Shown one piece after another: positions 40,662 through 49,794 of a stretch of DNA of 64,000 bases. How positions within the stretch are numbered: position 1 is the first letter of the stretch; each line of letters starts with the position of its first letter. This DNA is from Amarolinea sp964580725 (GTDB taxonomy: Bacteria; Chloroflexota; Anaerolineae; SSC4; Amarolineaceae). A model generated the notes under the pieces. That model was not told where the DNA came from, searched no databases, and was given only the letters and a program-made list of their open reading frames with translations. The stretch covers positions 62,001 through 126,000 of the forward strand of contig CAZOLV010000001.1 of NCBI GenBank assembly GCA_964580725.1, given 5' to 3'. Made by a program: the position numbers and the translations under genes.

Positions 40662-41909
40662 TCAGGCTGGTTGCCGCAAGCGCAGTGTGCGCGCCACGAT
40701 GTCTTCCTGCTCGTTGCGCATGTCGTCCTGGCGACGGCGTTCGCGGTCTTTCTCCATGCGTTTCTGGCGACGGCTTTCCTGTTCGATGTCCTGCCCCATG
40801 GCGGCCTGCAGAGCCAGCGCCATGGCGGTCGGGCCGACTTCTTCGTTGTCCTTCAGGTAGTCGTTCCAGTCCTCGCGCTCACGCTGACTGCCACGTTCGC
40901 GCCGGCCGCGTCGTTCGCCGTATTCCGAACCGTTGCCGCCGCCGCGCCCGCCGCGTGGCTCGCGCTCACGGCGACTGCCGCCGCCCATTTCGGGCATGTC
41001 GTCGTCGCCGCGTCCCCGACCCCGGCCCTGATTTTCGGAACCGCGCGGCCGCTCGTAGCTTTCTTCGATCACCGGCTCAGGCGTCACTGGCGCAGGCGCT
41101 TCGACCGCCGGCGGTTCCAGTTCCTTGCGGCTGAGGTCAATGCGCTGGCGGCGCCGATCGAGACTGATGACCTTGGCTTCCAGTTCATCGCCCACATTGG
41201 CCACATCTTCGACCCGCCGCACGAAGCCGTTCGACATTTCACGGATGTGCAGCATGGCATCACGGCCCACACCAATGTCGAGGAAAGCCGCATAGGGTAC
41301 CACGCGAGTGACCTTGCCCTTGACCACTTCGCCCTCTTGCAGGTCGCGAATCGTCTTGGTGCCAGGTTCGACCAGCGTCAGGCTGATGCGATTGCGCTCG
41401 CGGTTCAGTTCCTTGATCCAGGCCGTCACCTGATCGCCCTCTTTCAAGCGGTCACTGACCTTGCCGACGCGACTGACCGACAGCTCGGAGATGTGCACCA
41501 GGCCATCGGTGCCGACGCCAATGTCAATGAAAGCGCCAAAATCGGCGACTCGCCGCACGACGCCTTCGACCGGCATACCGACGCTGAGGACTCGGACCAC
41601 TTTCTTGGGTGGGATGACGCGGATGGGAAGATTGTTCTGTCCGCCGCCGCCGCGATTACGGCGCCGGCGACCGCTGCGCTCAGATGCGCCTTCACGGGCG
41701 CTTCCAGCGGCGTCTTCATGAGCGCTTTCAGCGGCGTCTTCAGGATCGCTTTCAGCGGCGCCTTCAGGGGCGCTTTCAGCGGTTTCTGCGACTGGGGTTT
41801 CGACGGGAGAAGCGGCCGTTACCGGCTGTTCTGCGACCGGCTCGACAACTACGGTCGTCGTATCGCCGGCGGGGGCCAATGTGTTGGTTTCTTGTAAGTT
41901 CTCGTGCAC
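40662..41909 (-). CDS. RNA-binding protein with two S1 domains, acidic N-terminal repeats and Arg/Gly-rich tail
   Basis: A 415-aa protein. About 25-85 are acidic imperfect repeats of 10 residues (ESDPEDAAESAHEDAAGSAREG). About 80-95 are an RRRRNRGGGG patch. Two S1 OB-folds lie at about 108-182 and 193-262 (MPVEGVVRRVADFGAFIDIGVGTDGLVHISEL; EVVKGKVTRVVPYAAFLDIGVGRDAMLHIREM). About 285-355 are Arg/Gly/Asp-rich and the end is charged helix. It resembles ribosomal-protein-S1-like or RNase E-type RNA chaperones with disordered tails. GTG start with GAGG 7 nt upstream. A strong promoter at 42129-42157 leaves a ~210-nt structured leader, compatible with autoregulation. Confidence 0.88.
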   Translation of the reverse strand: MHENLQETNTLAPAGDTTTVVVEPVAEQPVTAASPVETPVAETAESAPEGAAESDPEDAAESAHEDAAGSAREGASERSGRRRRNRGGGGQNNLPIRVIPPKKVVRVLSVGMPVEGVVRRVADFGAFIDIGVGTDGLVHISELSVSRVGKVSDRLKEGDQVTAWIKELNRERNRISLTLVEPGTKTIRDLQEGEVVKGKVTRVVPYAAFLDIGVGRDAMLHIREMSNGFVRRVEDVANVGDELEAKVISLDRRRQRIDLSRKELEPPAVEAPAPVTPEPVIEESYERPRGSENQGRGRGRGDDDMPEMGGGSRREREPRGGRGGGNGSEYGERRGRRERGSQREREDWNDYLKDNEEVGPTAMALALQAAMGQDIEQESRRQKRMEKDRERRRQDDMRNEQEDIVARTLRLRQPA

Positions 41910-41965
41910 AGTGCTTCCTCACTTCAATCCACGGCGCTGTCGGTGATGACAACGCCTGGCTTCCT

Positions 41966-42020
41966 ACTCACACCCATGGGTATTAGCACCTTCATGCGCG
42001 CTAGCCATGCCGAGGTGAGT
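41966..42020 (-). ncRNA. Candidate structured leader RNA of the S1-domain gene
   Basis: In the transcript, three nested helices can form around a 12-nt loop: ACTCAC/GTGAGT outer, CATGG/CCATG middle, TAGC/GCTA inner, with small internal loops. It lies inside the ~210-nt leader between promoter 42129-42157 and GTG 41909. No known riboswitch class is recognised. Confidence 0.4.
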
Positions 42021-42128
42021 GCCTGGGTTTCCTCCTGCCTGTCGCAGGTACGAGCACTGCACGATTAACGGAAATGGCGGGCATTGGGGCGTGCGAGCTA
42101 GATTCTCTGTCGAATCATCAACGAACCC

Positions 42129-42157
42129 ATTATACAGACGTTCGTTTTCCATGTCAA
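42129..42157 (-). promoter_or_regulatory. Consensus promoter of the S1-domain gene
   Basis: Minus strand TTGACA (42157-42152), 17-nt spacer, TATAAT (42134-42129), both perfect. Confidence 0.8.
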
Positions 42158-42230
42158 ACCGGCAAAAGGCCATCGTTTGGACGCCGCACGACCGGCGTCC
42201 GCCGGGGCTTTCCGGCGCCGGCGGGATGGG

Positions 42231-43082
42231 TCACGAGGCCTCGTTGCCCTGGTTCGAATCCGTGCCGGCGCGCCGGCGCAGGCGCACAATGAAGATCGCC
42301 AGCGCCGCCAACCCGGCTGCGAGCGAGAAGAACTGCCCCATCGTCAGCCCCAGGGCCAGCGGCGTGCCCAGACGGATGAATTCGATCAGGAAACGGCCCA
42401 GGGGATAGGCCACCACGTAGAGGTTGAAGAGCGAACCGGCCGGCCAACGTGCGGCGTAACGGCGCGCCAGCCAGAGCAGCAGCAGACCGACAAGCAGGTT
42501 CCAGAGCGATTCGTACAGAAAGGTCGGATGAAAGCGCGCCGCCTCGGTGAACTGACCAAGCGGCGGGCACTGGTAGGGCGCCACACGGTGTGTGCACTCG
42601 ATGGCGATGCCCCACGGGGCGTTGGTGGGGCCGCCGTACAACTCCTGGTTGAAGTAGTTGCCCCAACGCCCGATTGCCTGCGCAAAGGGCAAGCCGATCA
42701 CGGCAATGTCAACCCAACGCCAAAACGGCAGGCCCGCCCGCCGCGTGTAGAGGTAGAAGGCGAGCAGCCCGCCCCCCAGCGCGCCAAAGATGCCGACGCC
42801 CCCCTCGCGGGTGTTGATGATGTTGAGTGGGTTCGACAGGTAGCTCTGCAGATAGGCGGGGTTTTCCAACGACGCCGTGACGACAAACTGCAAGCGGGCG
42901 CCGATGATGCCGCCGATCAGGCACCACATGAACGCCGACCAGATGTGTTCCGGGTCTTCGCCGCGCCGTTTGGCCTCGCGGCTGTCGAGATACGCCGCAA
43001 AAACGGCGCCGATCACGATCAAGAGACCGTACCAGCGCACCAATGGCGTCGAACCAATTCGAATGGCAACCGGGTCTATCAA
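42231..43082 (-). CDS. lgt: Prolipoprotein diacylglyceryl transferase
   Basis: A 283-aa integral membrane enzyme that moves diacylglycerol from phosphatidylglycerol to the lipobox Cys of prolipoproteins. About seven hydrophobic helices, VRWYGLLI near the N-terminus and the signature AIGRWGNYFNQELYG with the essential Arg and Asn. HPTFLYESLWNL and LIEFIRLG are also family-typical. The start is TTG 43082 with AAGGAG 6 nt upstream. Promoter at 43157-43185. It serves the lipoproteins seen elsewhere in this window. Divergent from the P-type ATPase gene. Confidence 0.95.
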   Translation of the reverse strand: MIDPVAIRIGSTPLVRWYGLLIVIGAVFAAYLDSREAKRRGEDPEHIWSAFMWCLIGGIIGARLQFVVTASLENPAYLQSYLSNPLNIINTREGGVGIFGALGGGLLAFYLYTRRAGLPFWRWVDIAVIGLPFAQAIGRWGNYFNQELYGGPTNAPWGIAIECTHRVAPYQCPPLGQFTEAARFHPTFLYESLWNLLVGLLLLWLARRYAARWPAGSLFNLYVVAYPLGRFLIEFIRLGTPLALGLTMGQFFSLAAGLAALAIFIVRLRRRAGTDSNQGNEAS

Positions 43083-43156
43083 TGTTTGCTCCTTCTGCTG
43101 CTCTTGGCGCTGCGCGTGCGCCGGGTCTCGCCCCGCCCAGGCGCCGGCGACGCCGC

Positions 43157-43185
43157 ATTGTAACCGCGCCCGTGTGCCTTGTCAA
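43157..43185 (-). promoter_or_regulatory. Predicted promoter of lgt
   Basis: Minus strand TTGACA (43185-43180), 17-nt spacer, TACAAT (43162-43157). Confidence 0.75.
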
Positions 43186-43210
43186 AGCCGCAAAGCCCCC
43201 CTGTGCCTGG

Positions 43211-43239
43211 TTGGTGCGTCTTCGATCCTGTGGTATACT
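43211..43239 (+). promoter_or_regulatory. Predicted promoter of the P-type ATPase gene
   Basis: TTGGTG (43211-43216), 17-nt spacer, TATACT (43234-43239). Leader about 60 nt. Confidence 0.55.
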
Positions 43240-43307
43240 GCGCCCGGCTTTGCCCCGGCGTCCTGAGCCGATGACTCTGGACTAATTATGGAGGATGAAC
43301 CGTTCGC

Positions 43308-46148
43308 ATGGAATCCAATCAGTCGCAGTCCTGGCACAGCCAGACTGTCGAAGCGGTGATCTCGAACTTGCAGACGCGGCTCGACGTCGGCCTGACGACC
43401 GAAGAAGCCGCAACACGTTTACAGCGCGTCGGCCCCAATGAACTGCGTGAACGTCCGCGCCCCCCATTTTGGAAGCTGGTGCTCGAACAGCTCAACAGCT
43501 TCGTCATCCTGCTGCTGGTGGCCGCCAGTGTCATCTCCGCCTTGCTCGGCGACTGGGTAGAAGCCGGGCTGATCATGGCCATCGTCGTGCTCAACGCCGT
43601 GCTGGGCGTTGTGCAAGAGAGCCGGGCCGAACAGGCGCTGGCGGCGCTCAAGAAGATGGCCGCACCCGAAGCCGATGTCATTCGGGACGGGCGCCGCCAG
43701 AAGCTGCCTGCCCGCCAACTGGCGCCAGGCGATGTGGTCATGCTCGAAGCGGGCAACTACGTCCCCGCCGACCTGCGCCTGGTGGAAACGGTCAACCTCA
43801 AGATTGACGAGGCCTCGCTGACGGGCGAATCGGTCGCGGTACAAAAACACGCCAGCGTCACCCTGGCCAGCGACGCCTCCCTGGGCGATCGCCGCAACGC
43901 CGCCTACATGAGTTCGCTCGTCACCTATGGCCGCGGCAAGGGCCTGGTCGTTGGCACCGGTATGCAGACGCAGATCGGCCTGATCGCCGACATGATCCAG
44001 TCGTTCGAGGAAGAACCGACCCCCCTCCAGCGCCGTCTCGAAGACCTGGGCAAGACGCTGAGCATCGCGGCGCTCGTGATCTGCCTGGGCGTCTTCCTCG
44101 TCTCGGTCGTGCGTGACACCGATCTCAGCCTGCTCTGGGCCGCCAACGGTGGCCTGCCGGCCTATCTGCGAACTTTTCAGGACACGCTGGTCGAGGTTTT
44201 CCTGATTGCGGTCAGCCTGGCCATCGCGGCCGTGCCGGAAGGCCTGCCCGCCATCGTGACGATCAGCCTGGCGTTGGGAATGCGCGAGATGATCCGCCGT
44301 CATGCGCTCATTCGCAAACTCTCCGCCGTCGAAACCCTCGGCTCGGCCACGGTGATCTGTTCCGACAAGACCGGCACCCTGACCCAAAACGAAATGACGA
44401 CGGTGCAGATGGCGGTCTTTTCAGGCGAGGTGACCATCGAAGGGGGCGGTTATCAGCCGGAGGGCATCTTCCGTCGCCCTGATCGCGACAACCGCCAGGC
44501 CGATGTGCGCGACGACATCGAGACTTCCACGCTCCTGTGGGCTGCGGCGCTCGTCAACGACGCCGAGCTGGAAGTCGCCGGTATGGATAACGGCAAGCCG
44601 ACCTATCGCATGACGGGCGATCCAACCGAAGGCGCCCTGATCGTGGCCGCGGCCAAGGCGGGCCTGTGGCGCCGAGAACTGGAAAAGAGCTATCCCCGTG
44701 TGGCCGAAGTACCCTTCGATTCGGAACGCAAGCTGATGGCGACGGTGCATCGCCTGGATCGCGTGACCGATGACGACGGCAGCCCGTTCCCGGCCAACAC
44801 GCAGGGTTACGTGGTGTGCGTCAAGGGTGCGCCCGACCTGCTCTTGCAGCGTTGCACCCATCTGTTGCAGCGCAAGGGCGTGCATGTCATCGAACAGGCC
44901 GAGCGGGTGAAGATCGGCGCGGCCAACTCGCGTATGGCGTCGCGGGCGCTGCGCGTGCTCGGCGTCGCCTATCGCTTCTTCCCTGAACTGCCCGCCGAAA
45001 TCACGTCGGCAACCGTCGAGCAGAGTCTGGTCTTTGCCGGCTTGATCGGCATGATTGACCCGCCGCGGCCCGAAGTCGCCCCGGCGATCGTCGAAGCACG
45101 CGGCGCCGGGATTCGCACAGTCATGATCACGGGCGACTATCCACAAACGGCGCAGGCCATTGCCGAGCAGATCGGCCTGCTGCGCCCCCACGGCCAGGTT
45201 CACACCGGGGCCGAAATTGACGAGATGAGCGATCAACAGCTCATCGCTGCGGTCGAACAGACCGATGTCTTTGCACGTGTTTCGCCGCAGCACAAGGTGC
45301 GCATCGTGGAGGCCTTCAAGGCGCGGGATCAAGTGGTGGCAATGACCGGCGATGGCGTCAACGATGCGCCGGCGCTCAAGCGCGCCAACATCGGCGTGGC
45401 CATGGGCATCACCGGCACCGATGTGAGCAAAGAAACCGCCGATATGGTCTTGACCGACGACAACTACGTTTCGATCGTCGGCGCTGTTGAGCAGGGGCGT
45501 ATCATCTACAGCAACATCCGCAAGTTCGTCTTCTATCTACTCAGTTGCAACGTGGCCGAAGTGGCGATCATCTTCATTGCGGCGCTGGCGGGCTGGCCGC
45601 CGCCGTTGACCGCCATTCAACTGCTCTGGCTCAACCTGCTGACCGACGGCGCGCCAGCCCTGGCGCTCAGTATGGAAAAGGGCGATCCCGACATCATGCA
45701 ACAGCCGCCGCGCCCGGCGCGCGAGCCGATCATCAATCGCCTGATGATGATACGCATTGCTGTCATGACCGTCGCGCTGACCGCCGTCGTCTTGACGGCC
45801 TTCTGGGTCGGGCTGCGTGAGCACGGCAAAGACCTGGCCGAAACGATGGCCTTCGCCACCCTGGCCCTGGCCGAACTGCCCATTGCCTACACGACCCGTT
45901 CGGAACGCTATCCGCTGTTCAAGCTGGGTGTCTTCACCAACCGGTGGATGCAGATCGCCGTGATCGTCTCGGCGATTCTCGTCGCCGCCGTGATCTTCAT
46001 CCCCTTCCTCAATGGGCCGTTCAACACGGTTCCTCTGACATTGGCGCAGTGGGAGCTGGTTCTGCCCCTGGCGCTGATCCCGGCCATCGTGGCCGAAGCG
46101 AGCAAGTATGTCCTGCGACGCGCCGACCGACGTCGGGCGCCGGCCTGA
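43308..46148 (+). CDS. Calcium-type cation-transporting P-type ATPase
   Basis: A 946-aa P2-type ATPase that exports a cation, probably Ca2+, driven by ATP. The actuator TGES is in EASLTGESVAV, the phosphorylation motif is SDKTGTLTQNE and the hinge is TGDGVNDAPALK. M4 has VPEGLPA. M5 has SCNVAEVA (Asn and Glu) and M6 has WLNLLTDGAPA (Asn, Thr, Asp). These match the Ca2+-coordinating residues of SERCA-like pumps, as against Na/K or Mg types. About ten membrane helices, full length. GGAGG lies 13 nt before ATG 43308; an in-frame stop 12 nt upstream excludes a longer start. Confidence 0.93.
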   Translation: MESNQSQSWHSQTVEAVISNLQTRLDVGLTTEEAATRLQRVGPNELRERPRPPFWKLVLEQLNSFVILLLVAASVISALLGDWVEAGLIMAIVVLNAVLGVVQESRAEQALAALKKMAAPEADVIRDGRRQKLPARQLAPGDVVMLEAGNYVPADLRLVETVNLKIDEASLTGESVAVQKHASVTLASDASLGDRRNAAYMSSLVTYGRGKGLVVGTGMQTQIGLIADMIQSFEEEPTPLQRRLEDLGKTLSIAALVICLGVFLVSVVRDTDLSLLWAANGGLPAYLRTFQDTLVEVFLIAVSLAIAAVPEGLPAIVTISLALGMREMIRRHALIRKLSAVETLGSATVICSDKTGTLTQNEMTTVQMAVFSGEVTIEGGGYQPEGIFRRPDRDNRQADVRDDIETSTLLWAAALVNDAELEVAGMDNGKPTYRMTGDPTEGALIVAAAKAGLWRRELEKSYPRVAEVPFDSERKLMATVHRLDRVTDDDGSPFPANTQGYVVCVKGAPDLLLQRCTHLLQRKGVHVIEQAERVKIGAANSRMASRALRVLGVAYRFFPELPAEITSATVEQSLVFAGLIGMIDPPRPEVAPAIVEARGAGIRTVMITGDYPQTAQAIAEQIGLLRPHGQVHTGAEIDEMSDQQLIAAVEQTDVFARVSPQHKVRIVEAFKARDQVVAMTGDGVNDAPALKRANIGVAMGITGTDVSKETADMVLTDDNYVSIVGAVEQGRIIYSNIRKFVFYLLSCNVAEVAIIFIAALAGWPPPLTAIQLLWLNLLTDGAPALALSMEKGDPDIMQQPPRPAREPIINRLMMIRIAVMTVALTAVVLTAFWVGLREHGKDLAETMAFATLALAELPIAYTTRSERYPLFKLGVFTNRWMQIAVIVSAILVAAVIFIPFLNGPFNTVPLTLAQWELVLPLALIPAIVAEASKYVLRRADRRRAPA

Positions 46149-46197
46149 TGCTCGCCTCTGTGCGCAAACCTCGCTTATTTGGAGATTGATCGAATTG

Positions 46198-48432
46198 ATG
46201 CAAACAACACACCAACGCTTCTGGCTGATCGCCTTCTGTATCCTGGGGCTGGCGATCGGCGTGGTCTGGCAAACGCAGGCGCCGGCGCCTCGTGCGGCCG
46301 CAGCGCCGCTCACGTCCTGGACGGTGCAGTACCAGGCGCCGGCGGGCATCACCCTGCGCGGCATTCGCATGGTCACGACGCAAATTGGCTTCGCTGTGGG
46401 CGGCCCCGACTGGGGCGGTCAAGGCGATCCCTATGTCCTCAAGACGACCAACGGCGGCGCCAACTGGACGCGCCTCAATCTGCCCGGCACGGTCTCCGGT
46501 TGGCAGGGGGGGATTGACTGTCTCTCGACCACCAACTGCTTGAGCGTTGGGATTTCGGGTCAGGCCATTCGCACCAGCGACGGCGGCGGCAGTTGGACGC
46601 TCTCCGCCATGCCTGGCTACGGCGGCTATCTCTACACGGCCTATCTGGCCAACAGCAGCCTGGTGTTGGCCGGCGGCACCAATGGCCGTTCTTTTCGTTC
46701 GACCAACGGTGGAGCCAACTGGAACGAATTCTTCCCCGGCGGCAGTGTGGTGATCTGGGAGTTCATCTGCTTCGGCAACACCTGTTACGGCGCCGGCAAC
46801 GGCGCCACGATGGCCATTTCCACCGATGCTGGCGGCACCTGGACGCGCCGCTTTGCGCCCACTGGCGACCTGATGGGGCTGCACTTTTTCGACGCCAACA
46901 CCGGCTACCTGGCCGGTCAGGGCGGCTTGATCTACTACACCACCAACGGCGGCCTGAGTTTCAGCACGCAGATGTCCATTGGCAATGTTGACCTCTTCGA
47001 CATCGAGATGGTCAATACCCAGGATGGATGGGCTGTGGGCGGGTATCGCCTGGGCGGCGACAACTACGACGGGCGTATCTATCACACCACGAACGGCGGC
47101 GGCGTTTGGACCCGCATCACCGACATCCCATCGAGCGCCCTGATCTGGGAGGCCGATTTCGTAGACGTCAATCACGGATGGGTGGTGACCCACGACGGCA
47201 AGATCATGGCCTACAGCGCCGGCCCGACGCCGACGCCCACCCCCACCGCCACCCCGACGCGCACACCCACGCCGACGCGCACACCCACCCCCACCGTTGC
47301 CCCAACCAACACGCCGACGCCGCTGCCTGGCGCCGGGCACGTGGGCGGCGTCGTTTTCAACGATCTGGACGGCAACGGCGTGCGTTCCGCCGGCGAACCG
47401 GGCCTGCCCGGCGCACAGGTCGAACTACTCACGCCCGAAGGAGGCCCGCTCGACAGCGTCATCACCGGCCCCGACGGCGCCTTTGTCTTTCGTGATCGCA
47501 CCGCCGGCGCCTATCGCCTGCGCGAAACCGACCCGCCCGGCTACACTTCGCCGCCGTCGTCCAACCTGGTAGATCTAACGGTCACGGCGGGCGCCACGAC
47601 TCTGGTAGATTTTCCCGATACGCTGATCGTTCCGACCAATACGCCAACGCCGACCCCCACCGCGACCCCCACCGCGACCCCCACGGCCACGCCGACTCCC
47701 AACGTTACCTCGCTGGAGGAGCAGGTGGTCGCTGGCAACGACGACGCCACGCAGCGTCTGAGCACCGGCCTGCTCGATCTGTCGAACATCGTGCTGCGTT
47801 TTGGCAACACCAGCAGCAATCACCTGGTCAGCGGTGTGCGGTTCAGCAGCGTGGACATTCCGTTTCACGTGCGCATCACGCAGGCGGCGCTCTGGCTGTA
47901 CCGCAGCTATCACCCGACCGCCTACCCGTTGGTGGCGCTCAAGATCGAAGGGGCTGCCCTGGACAACCCTGCCAACTTCGCCGTGACGGCTCCCCTGGAC
48001 ATGCCGCGCACCGCCGCCAATCAGACCTGGAACGTCGCCAGCACCCTGCCGATGGCGTGGGTCGCTTCGCCGGACATCAGCCCGCTGCTGCAGGAGGTGG
48101 TCAATCGGCCCGCCTGGCAGAGCGGCAACGCCCTGGCGCTGCTGCTGACCTCGGATGCCGCCAACGCCGGCTACTTCGACGCGCTGGCCTACGAGGGCAA
48201 CCCGGCCTTTGCCGCCAAGCTGAGCGTGAGCTACGCCGTCTGTCTGCCCGCCGACGTGGATTGCAGTTGCCAGGTTGAAATCGGCGACCTGATGGCCGTG
48301 GCCGGCCGCTTTGGCATGACCAGCAGCGATCCAGGCTGGAATCGAGTTTATGACCTGAACGGCGACGGGGTCATTGATGTGACAGACGTGACCGTCGCGG
48401 CGGGGTCATGGAATCAGCGGGGGTGCCAGTAA
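46198..48432 (+). CDS. Multidomain cell-surface protein: Ycf48/BNR-like propeller, SdrD-B-like repeat, beta domain, dockerin-like end
   Basis: A 744-aa exported protein. Residues 1-40 are the signal peptide. About 40-340 are a BNR/Ycf48-type propeller with repeated blocks such as TTNGGANWTRL, TNGGANWNEFFPGG, TDAGGTWTRRFAPTGD and TNGGGVWTRITDIPS. A Thr/Pro linker follows (TPTPTPTATPTRT). About 380-460 are an SdrD-B/Cna-B-like domain (GVVFNDLDGNGVRSAGEPGLPGA). After another TP linker, about 500-680 form a DNRLRE-like beta domain. The C-terminus (DVDCSCQVEIGDLMAVAGRFG, DLNGDGVIDVTDVTVAAGSW) looks like a dockerin with two calcium loops. It lies 49 nt after the Ca2+-type ATPase gene. Binding partner unknown. 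Confidence 0.85.
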   Translation: MQTTHQRFWLIAFCILGLAIGVVWQTQAPAPRAAAAPLTSWTVQYQAPAGITLRGIRMVTTQIGFAVGGPDWGGQGDPYVLKTTNGGANWTRLNLPGTVSGWQGGIDCLSTTNCLSVGISGQAIRTSDGGGSWTLSAMPGYGGYLYTAYLANSSLVLAGGTNGRSFRSTNGGANWNEFFPGGSVVIWEFICFGNTCYGAGNGATMAISTDAGGTWTRRFAPTGDLMGLHFFDANTGYLAGQGGLIYYTTNGGLSFSTQMSIGNVDLFDIEMVNTQDGWAVGGYRLGGDNYDGRIYHTTNGGGVWTRITDIPSSALIWEADFVDVNHGWVVTHDGKIMAYSAGPTPTPTPTATPTRTPTPTRTPTPTVAPTNTPTPLPGAGHVGGVVFNDLDGNGVRSAGEPGLPGAQVELLTPEGGPLDSVITGPDGAFVFRDRTAGAYRLRETDPPGYTSPPSSNLVDLTVTAGATTLVDFPDTLIVPTNTPTPTPTATPTATPTATPTPNVTSLEEQVVAGNDDATQRLSTGLLDLSNIVLRFGNTSSNHLVSGVRFSSVDIPFHVRITQAALWLYRSYHPTAYPLVALKIEGAALDNPANFAVTAPLDMPRTAANQTWNVASTLPMAWVASPDISPLLQEVVNRPAWQSGNALALLLTSDAANAGYFDALAYEGNPAFAAKLSVSYAVCLPADVDCSCQVEIGDLMAVAGRFGMTSSDPGWNRVYDLNGDGVIDVTDVTVAAGSWNQRGCQ

Positions 48433-48441
48433 ACGGGAACG

Positions 48442-49473
48442 ATGATGTTTTCGACCGGAAAGTTGCCCGCAGCCTTGCTCGATCATCTCCTGCTGCGTTT
48501 TCGCGCGTCCGATGAGCGTCTGCTCGTCGGGCCGCGCAGTGGCGAAGACGCCGCTGTCATTGACTTCCGCACCCAAGCTGTGACGCCGGGCGGCACGCTG
48601 TTGGTGGCCAAGACCGATCCGATCACCTTTGCCACCGACGAAATCGGCTGGTATGCCGTCAATGTCAATGCCAACGACGTGGCGACGATGGGTGCCCGGC
48701 CGCGCTGGTTCCTGGCAACCGTACTGCTGCCCGCCGGACGCACCGATCTGACCCTGGTGCAATCCATCTTCGATCAGATCGAGACGGCCTGTGCGGCGTT
48801 GGGCATCACCCTGGCGGGCGGTCACACCGAAGTGACGCATGGCCTCGACCGGCCCATCGTCTGCGGCACGCTGTTGGGCGAGATCAGCCCGCCCGATCTG
48901 GTGACGACGGCCGGCGCCCATGTGGGCGACGCCGTGTTGTTTCTACGGCAGGCGCCCATCGAGGGCGCGGCGCTGATTGCGCGCGAGAAGGCGGACGATC
49001 TGCTGCGCCGCGGCGTCGCGCCCGACCTCATCGAGCGGGCGCGCGGCTTTCTGCACGATCCGGGCATCAGCGTGGTGCATACGGCGCAGTTCATCTGCCA
49101 GCGGGCGCTGATTCATTCCATGCACGACCCGACCGAAGGCGGCGTTGTGACCGGCCTGTGGGAGATTGCCCAGGCCGCCAACATTGGCTTGCAGGTGGAT
49201 CTGGCGCAGGTACCGCTGCTGCCCGCCGCGACGACGTTGTGCGACATCTACGGCCTCGACCCGCTTGGCACGATTGCCAGCGGCGGGCTGTTGGCGACGC
49301 TGGCGCCGGAGGCGGCCCCAGGTCTGCTGGCGGCTTGCCGGACGGCGGGCATTCCGGCGGCGCAGATTGGCCAGGTCGTCCCACAGGACGCAGGGGTGTG
49401 CGAATGGCGCAGCGGGCAGGGATGGCAGCCCATGCGCCGCTTCGACGTGGACGAGATCGCCAGAATCTTCTGA
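48442..49473 (+). CDS. AIR-synthase-like (PurM/HypE fold) protein
   Basis: A 343-aa two-domain ATP-binding protein of the PurM superfamily (PurM, ThiL, SelD, HypE). Visible blocks are RSGEDAAVID, KTDPITFATDEIGWYAVNVNANDVATMGARP, TLAGGHTEVT and MHDPTEGGVVTGLWEIA. The TDP-ITFA and NVNANDVA segments carry the ATP/Mg ligands. The C-terminal cysteine motif of HypE is absent, so hydrogenase maturation is not supported, and there are no hydrogenase genes nearby. ATGATG start with a weak ribosome site, 10 nt after the surface protein. Function unassigned within the family. Confidence 0.82.
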   Translation: MMFSTGKLPAALLDHLLLRFRASDERLLVGPRSGEDAAVIDFRTQAVTPGGTLLVAKTDPITFATDEIGWYAVNVNANDVATMGARPRWFLATVLLPAGRTDLTLVQSIFDQIETACAALGITLAGGHTEVTHGLDRPIVCGTLLGEISPPDLVTTAGAHVGDAVLFLRQAPIEGAALIAREKADDLLRRGVAPDLIERARGFLHDPGISVVHTAQFICQRALIHSMHDPTEGGVVTGLWEIAQAANIGLQVDLAQVPLLPAATTLCDIYGLDPLGTIASGGLLATLAPEAAPGLLAACRTAGIPAAQIGQVVPQDAGVCEWRSGQGWQPMRRFDVDEIARIF

Positions 49474-49576
49474 ACGATGCGGGCGTCTCGTTCAGACAGA
49501 GATGCCCGTCTTGTGGTAGAAAAAACCCTAAGGGTTTCTAAAGCCTTTCGGGTTTGGGGCTTTGGTCTTGGGCGTC

Positions 49577-49619
49577 AAAAAAAGAGAAGCTGGCGTCTCG
49601 TCAAGAGACGCCAGCTTCT
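49577..49619. terminator. Bidirectional intrinsic terminator
   Basis: A perfect 15-bp stem AGAAGCTGGCGTCTC / GAGACGCCAGCTTCT with a 5-nt loop. On the minus strand it is followed by CTCTTTTTTT; on the plus strand by a shorter TTTG. It ends the bactofilin-like gene and probably the AIR-synthase-like transcript. A small AAACCCT-A-AGGGTTT palindrome at 49523-49537 lies between. Confidence 0.85.
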
Positions 49620-49672
49620 TTGTGCGCGATGTGTTGTCCCTAGCGTTCAGCCGTTTCGGCCGGCGCAGCCGG

Positions 49673-49772
49673 NNNNNNNNNNNNNNNNNNNNNNNNNNNN
49701 NNNNNNNNNNNNNNNNNNNNNNNNNNNNNNNNNNNNNNNNNNNNNNNNNNNNNNNNNNNNNNNNNNNNNNNN
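49673..49772. other. Assembly gap (100 N), probably false
   Basis: The 55 nt before the gap (49618-49672) and the 55 nt after it (49773-49827) are identical. This is what two overlapping contig ends look like when they were scaffolded but not merged. Confidence 0.9.
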
Positions 49773-49794
49773 CTTTGTGCGCGATGTGTTGTCC

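Noticed and set aside
41910..42128. Known riboswitch in the S1 gene leader
   Set aside because: I compared it from memory with cobalamin, c-di-GMP, c-di-AMP, fluoride, glutamine and ZTP consensus cores and found no match.
42251..42261. tRNA T-loop-like GGTTCGAATCC
   Set aside because: The flanking bases do not form the 5-bp T stem, no D or anticodon arm precedes it, and it lies inside the lgt coding region.
48442..49473. Hydrogenase maturation factor HypE
   Set aside because: The C-terminal cysteine tail of HypE is missing and no hyp or hydrogenase genes are in the window.
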